A stretch of 64,000 nucleotides of DNA, from contig NC_085921.1 in assembly GCF_035222485.1 (NCBI RefSeq), positions 2,666,001 to 2,730,000 of the forward strand. The letters are read 5' to 3'. Below, in pieces: positions 1-9,601 of the stretch. The position numbers and the translations under genes are program-made. This stretch comes from Podospora pseudoanserina (lineage: Eukaryota; Ascomycota; Sordariomycetes; Sordariales; Podosporaceae). The notes beneath the pieces were generated by a model. It did not search any database, had not been told where the DNA came from, and saw only the letters and a program-made list of their open reading frames with translations. Positions within the stretch are counted from its first letter, which is position 1. The number at the start of each line of letters is the position of its first letter.

Positions 1-1641
1 TGCCAAGGCAGCTCTTCTCTCCTGGTACTTTGCCCAGCAGTACAAGGGCCAGCTTCGCCTCCGTCTCGATGACACAAACCCCGACAAAGAGAAGGAGGAA
101 TACCAGGATGCCATCATCGAGGATCTTGCCATGATGGGCATCAAGTGCGATACCCTCACCTACACCAGTGACTACTTTGATTATCTTTACGATATGGCGA
201 TCAAGATGATCAAGGAGGGACATGCCTATGCCGACGATACTGACCAGGAAACTATGCGCAACGAGAGATGGAACGGCATCGCTTCCAAGCGCCGCGACAC
301 GCCAGTGGAAGAGAACTTGCGCATCTTCGAGGAGATGAAGAAGGGTTCCGAGGAAGGCGTCCGCTACTGCCTTCGCGCAAAGCTCTCGGTCGACAACCCC
401 AACAAGGCCATGAGAGATCCTGTGATCTACCGTTGCAACGTGGACACGCCTCATCACCGCACCGGCACCAAATGGAAAATGTACCCCATGTACGATTTCG
501 CTTGCCCTGGTGAGTTTTGTCATTTTTCTTTTGACCTCTTCTGACCTTCCCTTTCGTCGTTGGGGCCGTTGAGATGAGAAAGACGTGATATTGACAGCAC
601 CTGCAGTTGTCGACAGCTACGAGGGCGTCACCCACGCCTTGAGGTCCACAGAGTACACCGACCGCAACCCTCAGTACGCCTGGTTCCAGAAAACCCTGCA
701 GATCCGCAAGGTCCATATGTGGGATTTTGCGCGCATGAACTTCGTCAAGACTTTCCTCTCCAAGCGCAAGCTTGCCAAGCTCGTCGATACTGGAAAGGTT
801 TGGGGATGGGATGACCCCCGCATGCCCACCATTCGTGGTGTCAGGAGAAGAGGAATGGGCATCGAGGCTCTGCGCGAATTCATTATTGCTCAGGTATTTC
901 TCTGGCCTTTTATCTCCGCCGTCGCAAAAATTAACAGCAAAACAGGGACCTAGCCGCAACGTTGTTACCATGGACTGGACCAAGTTCTGGGCTACCAACA
1001 AGAAGCACATTGATCCTATCGCTCCCCGCCACACTGCTCTCCTGAAGAAGGATATTGTCAAGGTGCCCGTCACAGGCGCCGAGGCTCCTGCTCAGCCCTT
1101 CCAGGAGGACAGACCCAAGCACCCCAAGAACAAGGATATCGGTACCAAGAAGGTGGCGTTTGGTCCCGAGATTCTGCTTGATCAAGCCGATGCCAAGAGC
1201 TTCAAGGAAGGCGAGGAGATCACTCTCATGGCTTGGGGCAATGCCTTTGTTCGCAACATTGCTGAGGGTGACCCCATCACCTCGTTGACGTGCGAGCTCA
1301 ACGTGGCAAAGGGCGATGTCAAGACGACGGAGAAGAAGGTTACCTGGCTCGCTTCTAGCCAGACTCTCGTGCCTGCCGAGCTTTGGGACTTTGACTACCT
1401 TATCACCAAGGACACGCTGCAGGAGGAAGACAACATGGAGGACTTCCTGAACCCCACCACCTCTACTATGGAGGAGGCATTCTGTGATGAAGCTACGGCC
1501 CAGCTCAAGAAGAACGACATCATCCAGCTAGAGAGGCGTGGTTACTACCGTGTGGACAAGGGTCTCGATGACTGGAAGGAGGGTGAGGAGAAGAGGCTTG
1601 TCCTCTTCAACATCCCGACTGGCAAGACTGGATCCAAGTAA
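1..1641 (+). CDS. GUS1: Cytosolic glutamyl-tRNA synthetase, 3' part
   Basis: Charges tRNA-Glu with glutamate in the cytosol (class Ic aminoacyl-tRNA synthetase). The gene is cut by the left edge of the window, so the N-terminus is missing. Reading from base 2, the protein starts inside the catalytic fold, in the stretch just after the HIGH motif, with [17 protein letters not shown]. The second signature appears as [11 protein letters not shown], the LSKRK form of KMSKS used by this subclass, followed by [11 protein letters not shown]. The C-terminal anticodon-binding beta-barrels follow. Exons by eye: 1-509, 607-893, 946-1641, with introns of 97 and 52 bases; the joins read ACP/VVDSYEG and [14 protein letters not shown] without a break. 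The stop is TAA at 1639-1641. Identity is very secure from the motifs; splice sites are secure because both joins restore conserved sequence. Confidence 0.95.
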
Positions 1642-2363
1642 GGTTGTATGTTCTGCTGTCGGTTTGTGATGGGAAAGTTTGATAGAATACTAGATGTGTC
1701 CTACAAAACTGGCTTGTCCTGTGTGTTGGCGTCAAGATGCAACTGCTGAAGTGTGGTGGTGAATAGTATCACTTTGGAAAGCAAAATAAACATCTGACAG
1801 GGCAACGGATAGGGGCTGGAGCTTGATGCATGCGCTCTGTGCCGAAAACCGTCTGGTGTGCCGAAGGCCGTCTTGGCAACTTGGCAGATTCGTAGGCGAA
1901 AATGCGATACGCCATCCGTTTTTTTCAGACTCGTCTTGGGGTAAGATGGTGCAACTCATGTTTGACCCAGGTCTGATCCACCCGGCTACACCAGATTAGC
2001 GAGAGCTCGATGCTCCATCGTCGATCAAGGTTAGTGCTTGGCACCTGCCCCCCCTAATCACATTCTTTACGTCATCCTCCACATCCAAGACATTCCACCA
2101 AGTCGACGGCTGGCCGCAGCCCTGTCACGCTGTCAAACAAGCCCAATTTTATCTGCACGACCTTGGGATTTTTATCCATTTCTCCAACTTCTTCCTGTCT
2201 TCTTTTTCTTTCCGCAACTTCAACGAGGACTCAACGGCTGCTCTCTCATACTGCGCTCGCAGGTCGAACCAGCTCTTAGCTATTGATAGCTATTAGAAGC
2301 TAAGGTATCTTGATTGGAACAACAGCGCGCACAACAAACCTCTCGCCAAACCGGCAACGCAAA
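1642..2363. other. Intergenic: GUS1 3' end and PNS1 leader
   Basis: 722 bases between two plus-strand genes. The last 200 bases before the PNS1 start are pyrimidine-rich with CTTCTTCC/TTTTTCTTTCC runs, as is usual for fungal promoters and leaders. Short reading frames here show no recognisable protein. Confidence 0.5.
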
Positions 2364-4154
2364 ATGGCCTACCAGGGCGGTGAAGCCGCTAATTACTACA
2401 GCCCACCTCATGGCGGTGGTGGTGGGCCGCAGTATCCCCCCCCGAACAACTCGTACGAAATGCAGCAACCGCAGAATGGATACTACAACCGACCTCCGCC
2501 GCCGCCTCCTCCTCCTGCTGGGGGTGGGGGGTATAGTAACGTGCCGATGAACGATGGGGGTTATCACAATGGGTATGGGGCGCCACCGCCTCCACCGCCG
2601 CCGACTGGACCAGATGGGAAGATGGGACCTCCCCCGAGTTATGACGAGGTTTTTGCGGTGCAGAAGCCAAAGTGGAATGATTTGTGGGCGGGGGTGTTGT
2701 TTTTGGCGACTTGTGCTGGGTTTGTGGCTGTTAGTGCTATTTCGATTCAGGGGTATGGTATGTATTGGTACAATGGATGATTGGGGGTTTTATGGCTGAC
2801 ATTTTGGGGGTGTAGCTGCGACTCGTAATATCAACTCCGGCGGCCTCAATGGGCAGCGGAACAGATTTGGGTTGACGACGCATACGATTTGGCTGTTTGG
2901 CTGGGTGCTCATAACGGCTATTGTGCTCAGCTACGGGTACATGTGGGTTGCGAGGAAGTTTACGAAGCAGTTCATCTGGATTACGGGGATTCTCAACGTT
3001 GTGCTTGGTTTTGCGACGGCCTTGTACATGCTGTCGAGAAAGTACTACTCTGGCGGGATCGTGTTTTTGATCTTTGCCATTTTTCAGCTGATCTGCTTTA
3101 TCAGCTGGCGGTCCCGGATTCCGTTCAGCGTGTTGATGCTGCAGACGGCCATTGATGTGGCCAAGAATTTTGGGCATGTTTATCTTGTCAGCGCGATTGG
3201 CGGGCTGTTGGCTACGTTGTTTGCGGCGTGGTTTTCGGTGACGCTGGTTAGTGTCTATGTCAAGTATCAGCCGGATCCGAATAACCCGGCTTGTAGGCAG
3301 GGCGCGGGGGGATGTTCGAGTGGAAAGGTGATTGGGCTGATTGCGTTTATTACTTTTGCGGCGTATTGGATTTCGGAGTGGTTGAAGAACACGATTCATA
3401 CTACTATTGCGGGGGTTTATGGGTCGTGGTATTTCAACTCGAGGAACTTTCCAACGGGGGTGACGAGGGGGGCGTTGAAGAGGTGCTTGACGTATAGCTT
3501 TGGGAGTATCAGCTTGGGGAGCCTGGTGGTGGCTATTATCAATTTCCTGAGGCAGTTGGCGTCTGTGGCGAGGGCTCAGGCGTCATCGGATGGGGATATT
3601 TTGGGGATGATCTTGTGGTGTATTGTGGGGTGTCTTATTGGGTTGTTGGACTGGGCGGTTCAGTTCTTGAATCGGTACGCTTTTGCGCACATTGCGCTTT
3701 ATGGGAAGGCGTATGTGCCGGCGGCGAAGGATACTTGGAAGTATGTACACTCTTTGCCCCTTTTGTCTTCTGTGGAGTTTACTAACGACCATGAAACAGG
3801 ATGATCAAGGACCGCGGTATCGACGCCCTCGTCAACGAATGCCTCATCGGCCCTGTCCTCGGCATGGGCGCCATGTTTGTCGGGTATGCCACCGCGCTGA
3901 TGGCCTATTGCTACATGGTCTTCACCAACCCCTCGTACAACTCTGGCGGGGGCTTCACGCCGGTGGTGGTTGCGTTTGCCTTCTTGATCGGGTTGCAGAT
4001 CTGCAATGTGTTCACCACCCCGCTCAGCAGCGGTATCGACACCATCTTCGTGGCTAGCGCTTGGGACCCCGAGGTCATGATCCGGGATCATCCGGATTTG
4101 TATCACAGGATGGTGGCGGTTTACCCTGAGGTACAGCAGGCTATTCACGCTTGA
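2364..4154 (+). CDS. PNS1: PNS1-like choline-transporter-like (CTL/SLC44) protein
   Basis: Polytopic plasma-membrane protein of the CTL/SLC44 family, orthologous in layout to yeast Pns1. The exact substrate of fungal members is not settled. Exons 2364-2757, 2816-3740 and 3800-4154 give 557 residues (1674 bases, divisible by three). Residues 1-110 are a cytosolic Gly/Pro/Tyr-rich tail with PPPPPPPP runs and a PPSYDEV element (PPxY-like, a possible ubiquitin-ligase docking site). About ten hydrophobic spans follow, including the typical central block KFTKQFIWITGILNVVLG and the late loop NRYAFAHIALYGKAY. The first intron (2758-2815) and second (3741-3799) have GTATGT donors. The start is the first ATG of the frame, in context AAAATGG. 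Next gene downstream is convergent. Family call secure; symbol by similarity to yeast. Confidence 0.92.
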
Positions 4155-5145
4155 GCGGACGTGGAAACGTTTGGGCAAAGGAGTAGGGAGTTTAGTGTTA
4201 TATCGAAAGGGAAGAGCAACCAGAATGGAAGGGGGTGGTGGTGATAGTGCTAGTGTGAAAGTGTTGCTAGGAAGTAATGGTAATAAGTCGATTGACGTTC
4301 ACTGTTGTTCTATGATGCCTTGTCCAACCAACAGAGGATAGTCCCGGCTCTACATGCCCGAGGCATATTCCAACCGCCTTGTTTCCCGCACAGCATGGGT
4401 CTGATACTGCTTCTTCTCACTCCAGCTTTGACTGGTTCTTCCTCCGTTCCAGCAGCCTCTTTTCCCGCTTTTCTGCCGCTATAAATTCAGGGCCGAAATA
4501 CGTAGGAAGTGGGTGGGGGAGGTGGGGGTCGGTTGAAATATCAATCAAGAGATCCAACACCTTGTCATCTTTGTCACTGTCAAAAGGAGAAGAGCCTTCA
4601 AAGTAAAAGTGGCCTCGTTTCCCGGAACATGAAACCTGTTAAACGGATAGCCAAGCTAACTTAGGAAAGCCCCAAAAGAGCCAGCCCAGTTCTCAACAAT
4701 TACGTTTGTAACGCGGGTTATATCCAAAACGACAGGACGACCTGGCCGTTTAAACTCGATTCCTAGCGCCCGTGAAGCCTGAGATGTCGTGGCCTGTGAG
4801 GACTACGTCGTGGTGTTGGGGGATGTGGGATTCAATAGCTCACGGATATGAAACCGAGATTGTTTGCCTTTAAAAGTCTGAAACTGAATTTGGTCATATG
4901 GCGCTCATATATAAACTGTGATGTATAGTCAAGGCTAAAAAAGACGTGATCAGTAGGTAGTTCAGTGTCATATATCTTCTCAATTCTCTGCTATCATAAG
5001 ACCCAATCCCTATTCTACGATCCACGACGTGGATGCGGGCATGCAGTTACCATAATCACATATACAAGAGGATCGAATAAAAAAAAAAGAAGCATAATCA
5101 AATATCATCAGAAGCTACCTCTGATGCAAACATTTGTATACCCAA
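4155..5145. other. Intergenic between convergent genes
   Basis: 991 bases between the 3' ends of the PNS1-like gene (+) and the VIT/VWA gene (-). It becomes AT-rich towards 4900-5100 and carries an A-run at 5078-5090. I see no gene or RNA in it. Confidence 0.5.
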
Positions 5146-8100
5146 TTACACGACCGAGCCCTTTCCTGCCATTTGACTGTTGCCTTGAGCCTCGCCTGTG
5201 CCAACCTCAAGCTCCACACCCACCTCATCCCGAGCTTGCTCTCCCTCAAGAACTTCAGACTCCGCAGTCATCCTAGCCGCAGCGTCTACGGTCTTCGACA
5301 CCGCAAATTGAACCTCAAAACTGCGCGCATGCACATAGAGAGGAGCTGCCAGACTATCCTGCCATGATTTATACCCATGAATCTTGGCCCCCTCCAGAGC
5401 AGCCTTCATCTCGTCAAACGCGTCATACCGCCGGTCGATACGCCCCCCTAGATACGACTTTGCCTTCCTAATCATCAAAACCCACAGACGCCGCTTGGAG
5501 GCAAAGTCCCGCTCGAGAAGCACCCAAACGGCAATCGTGAAGAGGATCCTTTCTTTCAGGGCCATGTCCTTACCAAACATGTGGTCTTTGTCGTGTTTAT
5601 CCCGGAGAGTACGTAGCCTCTTGGTAATTTCTTTCCCCAGTAAATCACGGAGGAGGACGACAACTTCGTTGTGTTGGCCTTTGTTGTGTTTAGTCAAGAG
5701 ATTGCCTGGGCCCTTGGTGGTTTCTTCCTCGAGGAAATCCCGCAGAAGAATGACGTGTTCACCGTGTCGGCCCTCTTCTTCCCCAGGAATGGTGATGACA
5801 GAAGGGTGAAGATCATTGATTTGGCCGGTTTGGACTGAGTACCCTCTGGAAAAATACCCCTCGGCGGATTGGAACCTGAGAAGTTCAGAAATGATGCGGT
5901 TGTCTGTCCATGGCTTATTGTCGCCACTCTTGGGTTGTGTAACTTTTTCGTGCTCGTCTGTCACCCTGCGACGCCTCCGCCGTCTCTCCGTCTCCTCTGG
6001 GCTCTCCTCGATCTTTGCTTTAGCCTCCTCGTACGCCCCACGCGCGTACATTGGGTCCGTTGGAAGTGAATCGGGAGAAGGTTCGCCCCAATGGACGTCG
6101 GTATACAAATCGATCGCCTGATCGTCTTCGGACTCCAAGTTATAATCCGGACCGGGCGCCGGTTTAGCTAGTATATTTGGGATCTCTTCAATATTCACAT
6201 CAAGTGCGTAAGTTAGACTGGTTGTCTGGGATAATGTTGGCCCACATCTCAACTTCTCGAGCATGGTGTCCATCGGAGGTAAATCAGAAGAAGGTGCCCA
6301 CGGAGGAAGAGGCACCGAGAATTCGATCACGTCATCCTCTTCCGACTCCCAGCTATATGTCTGGTCGCGTTGTTGTGGAGGCGAGGAGGCATTAAAGGCA
6401 TACCCGCACCATTGTGGTTGAGCTTGTATACTTTTTTGCTCTTGACTTTTCGGATCAAGTACTTGGTCGAACACCCATTCGTCTTCACTGGGTATGGCCG
6501 TTCTGTGCTGCAGTATTCCACCTGAGAGGCGACGCATTCTCGGTTTAAATATACCTTCTAATCCGTTGTCAGGAACACTGGTATTGTTCGTCTCTGAATC
6601 ATCTGCATCGGTGTCGTCGAACTCGAAAATAGAGCCAGGATCCCTCGGAGGATCTCCAGAAAGAGATCCCAGGATGGGGCTCTCATTTGAAGCGCCCGCC
6701 CCTGGCGCAATATCGCTCTGTTTCTTGAGAGTGTTACTTTCAGGGTCTGCAACGCCAGTGGACTTCCGCATCTTGAAGGAGATTAGGTGGTCAGGTGCAA
6801 CGACAGATTGTGGGTATTCAACCAGTCGTAATTTTCTCCCGTTCGAGGAAGGACGTCTTGAAAGTTGCAGCCCTGGAGGTCTCATAGGGTTGCTCAATAC
6901 AGAAAAGCTAGGAGGCACAGGCCTTTGCAAGTGTCGCCCGGCTGGAAGTCCGAACAAGTCGTCTGAGTTCCTGGGTGTAGAGACAAGCTCCCCAACTAGA
7001 AGCAAGCCAGAGGCAGGCACCGATGTTTTACCACTATCGACCATAGTAACGCCAGAAATCGGCCCGTGTGATTGCAACAAGTCATCTCCAGGCTCATCAA
7101 CAGCCTCAGCACCGCCTTCTGCGCACCAAATATCATCCGGCTCAGCAGGACAGAGCTCCTCCTTCAGAAAGAAGCTCGTCCATTTGGAAACAAGTGACCA
7201 TTTGCAGCCAATCTTCTCTGCCTCCTTTCGTACTCTATTTCTCTCGTCCCAAGAGCCAGGATAGGGGCGAGTAGAGCCCAGGTGAATATGGCTCTGACCT
7301 CGCTCCAGATCATTGAGCAGTGAGCGGGCGGCAAGCTGATGAATTGTTATGCTTGGCTTCTCGAGAAGCGTCACAGGAACATGGAAGGTCTTGGTCCTGT
7401 GGGCAGTATCGGCTTTGAGTGTAACGTCGGTGATGCTCTCGGATGATTTGAAGGAATCAAAGAGGAAAAAGATCCGGCTTCTGTTGAACGGGCTGAGCGT
7501 GGATATGTCTGCTGGAGATTGCTCGGCTTTGTGGATACTGGAAGCTGTCGGACGGTCAGTAAAATGGTGCGAAGTATCTGAGAGACGAGCTGTTGTGTAA
7601 ATACCTTGCTTGCTGCCATCACCCCTCATGATATTGACCTCCAAATGCATAGGCCCCAAGTGATCGGTCATCAGTGCTGCCTCTGCCATGCTGACAATCC
7701 TATCCTCCCAATCCCCTTCGCTCGCCTCTCGAACCACTTCGGCATATCCTCCACCAACCTTGGCGATGCCCTCAACCAAGGCATGGGAGACTGCTGGACC
7801 AATACCTAAAGCAAAGAACCGTATACCCCCTTCAGTCAAGCCCCTCTGTTTCCGAATGTACTCGAGGGTTTCGTCCAGGCGCCATGTCTCTCCGTCAGTC
7901 AAAATGATGATGTCTGTAGGCAGTCTTTTGTCACGCGCAGTCACGATGGCCTGAACTGCGGGAAGCAGTTCAGTACCCCCCATATTGGCATGGAAGTTGG
8001 TGTCAACCCATGAAGAAGCGGACTGATACGATGCTTCGCCATAATCCACCGAATGAGGCTGCCACGACTTGTAACTTGAGCCAAAACACCACACATTGAA

Positions 8101-9312
8101 CTTGCGGCCATTGGGAATACCCTTCAGGAAGAATTGCATGGCAGCTCTGAGCGAGGTTAACTTGTCATCCATGGACCCTGACAGATCCGCCAAGAGAAGT
8201 ATCTCGGTCTGATCGGTAGGATTGGATGTGCGCGTGGTAAAGCCAGGCGGAATTGTCACCATGAGTGCCTGTTGATTAGGTAGGGTGGGATGCTTTTCGA
8301 TCCATGCTTGTGGTGATTCGGTCTCATCATTCGGGCCTCCTGTTGCGATATCAAGGACAAAGTCGCGATCGAGAAAAGCAGAGCCTGTTTCTAGTTTCAC
8401 CAGGGCTGTTTCGACACTACTTCGGGTGTCTTCACCAACAAGGTCGGCAAAGGAACTGGCCGCACGTGTTCCCAACCGGTTTTCGACAGTGACCTTGTGT
8501 GTTGGGCTGACGATTGAGGCAATCTTGCCGGCTTCAACTACTTCAATCTGTATCGTGAGGCCTTCTGGAATGGAGGTGGAGGCAGCATTGTTGTAGTCTT
8601 GGGGTTTATCACCGTAGCGGCTTGCGATGCAAGTTGGAATCGTCAGTGTCGTGATCGCCTTACAATCGGCAAAGTGATGTTTGAGAAGGGTGATGTAAGT
8701 GACAGTGGCCCTGATCTTGGTTCTTGCTGGGAGATTTCCAAGGCTGGTGGTGAATATCTCCTCGGTATCTTGCTCAAGCAACGCCGCTCCAGTGGTACGG
8801 TTGCGGACATGCTGCTGGAATTCCTCGCGGGCTTCTTCCTTTGGCTTGATATTGCCAGCCAAGACTTTGCCATGACCGATGCGACAATGGAAGCCTGTCA
8901 CGGTGCAGCCAGATGAAAGAGGAAACGTGTAGGCGGCCTCTTTGATGATGCTGTCCGAGTCGTTCCAGAAGAGCTGCGTAACTGTGATGCTGGCCGTGTC
9001 TTGAATGACGGAGGCTTCGATCGAGATGGAGACTGGCGGGAGCACATTCCGACCAAGAGATGGTTCTTGAATTGTGTAGGTTGGGATATTTGAATGTAGC
9101 AATGGTGGCGCACAGGCAGGGTGTGTGTGAAAAGCCTGTGTGGTTGTTGGATATGGCAGGTGCAAATTGGTCTGCAGGGCATGTGACCCGTGAAGTGCAC
9201 TTCCCAATTCTGCTGGAAGAGGCTCTCGAGGGTCGTATCTCGAGACAATACCCGCAAATCGATTTGGTCGATATCCAAACATGTTCAGAACTTTCTGATG
9301 ATAGGACCCCAA
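5146..9312 (-). CDS. VIT and von Willebrand A domain protein
   Basis: Large fungal protein of 1388 residues as one open frame. A VIT (vault inter-alpha-trypsin) domain lies at about residues 92-215 and a VWA domain at about 370-545. The VWA metal site (MIDAS) is visible as D376-L-S378-G-S380 in LLADLSGSMDDK. A typical post-VWA region with the phrase STLSPFNRSRIFFLFDSF follows. The C-terminal half is acidic, low in order, and has a KR-rich patch (ETERRRRRRRV). Near the C-terminus a block of about 30 residues is duplicated (HVILLRDFLEEETTK and VVVLLRDLLGKEITK). A 60-base GT-AG segment (7545-7604 on +) has a donor, a CTGAC branch-like site and a CAG end but keeps the frame open; removing it joins KQ to ASSIHKAEQ and would give 1368 residues. 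Cellular role unknown; VIT-VWA proteins are thought to act through protein binding. Confidence 0.88.
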   Translation of the reverse strand: MGSYHQKVLNMFGYRPNRFAGIVSRYDPREPLPAELGSALHGSHALQTNLHLPYPTTTQAFHTHPACAPPLLHSNIPTYTIQEPSLGRNVLPPVSISIEASVIQDTASITVTQLFWNDSDSIIKEAAYTFPLSSGCTVTGFHCRIGHGKVLAGNIKPKEEAREEFQQHVRNRTTGAALLEQDTEEIFTTSLGNLPARTKIRATVTYITLLKHHFADCKAITTLTIPTCIASRYGDKPQDYNNAASTSIPEGLTIQIEVVEAGKIASIVSPTHKVTVENRLGTRAASSFADLVGEDTRSSVETALVKLETGSAFLDRDFVLDIATGGPNDETESPQAWIEKHPTLPNQQALMVTIPPGFTTRTSNPTDQTEILLLADLSGSMDDKLTSLRAAMQFFLKGIPNGRKFNVWCFGSSYKSWQPHSVDYGEASYQSASSWVDTNFHANMGGTELLPAVQAIVTARDKRLPTDIIILTDGETWRLDETLEYIRKQRGLTEGGIRFFALGIGPAVSHALVEGIAKVGGGYAEVVREASEGDWEDRIVSMAEAALMTDHLGPMHLEVNIMRGDGSKQGIYTTARLSDTSHHFTDRPTASSIHKAEQSPADISTLSPFNRSRIFFLFDSFKSSESITDVTLKADTAHRTKTFHVPVTLLEKPSITIHQLAARSLLNDLERGQSHIHLGSTRPYPGSWDERNRVRKEAEKIGCKWSLVSKWTSFFLKEELCPAEPDDIWCAEGGAEAVDEPGDDLLQSHGPISGVTMVDSGKTSVPASGLLLVGELVSTPRNSDDLFGLPAGRHLQRPVPPSFSVLSNPMRPPGLQLSRRPSSNGRKLRLVEYPQSVVAPDHLISFKMRKSTGVADPESNTLKKQSDIAPGAGASNESPILGSLSGDPPRDPGSIFEFDDTDADDSETNNTSVPDNGLEGIFKPRMRRLSGGILQHRTAIPSEDEWVFDQVLDPKSQEQKSIQAQPQWCGYAFNASSPPQQRDQTYSWESEEDDVIEFSVPLPPWAPSSDLPPMDTMLEKLRCGPTLSQTTSLTYALDVNIEEIPNILAKPAPGPDYNLESEDDQAIDLYTDVHWGEPSPDSLPTDPMYARGAYEEAKAKIEESPEETERRRRRRRVTDEHEKVTQPKSGDNKPWTDNRIISELLRFQSAEGYFSRGYSVQTGQINDLHPSVITIPGEEEGRHGEHVILLRDFLEEETTKGPGNLLTKHNKGQHNEVVVLLRDLLGKEITKRLRTLRDKHDKDHMFGKDMALKERILFTIAVWVLLERDFASKRRLWVLMIRKAKSYLGGRIDRRYDAFDEMKAALEGAKIHGYKSWQDSLAAPLYVHARSFEVQFAVSKTVDAAARMTAESEVLEGEQARDEVGVELEVGTGEAQGNSQMAGKGSVV

Positions 9313-9601
9313 CGAGAAAAAACCATGAGCCCAGAGTGGTTGCCTTCACTTTATCAGTCTGTCCCAAGGCATCCATCAGAGCCTTATGGGGCGCAGTAAG
9401 ACCCCCTCACCTGCGCCATGATTACCCCCGTCTTATGCAGAGACATGTAACACCGGCCCCCACCGCAGATGATTGGCATAACACTCTCGGGCTGTGCATG
9501 CAGGTCATCATCTACTTCTACTAACCCCATATAACATCCAAGCTCATCATGTCTAGCTACCACTCATCTCCTTCCACTTCTTAAGCTAGGCACCAGACAG
9601 G
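9313..9601. promoter_or_regulatory. Shared divergent promoter region
   Basis: 289 bases separate the start codons of the VIT/VWA gene (-) and the next gene (+), so both promoters must lie here. The side near 9602 has CT-rich stretches (CATCTCCTTCCACTTCTTAAG). No clear TATA box was placed. Confidence 0.5.
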
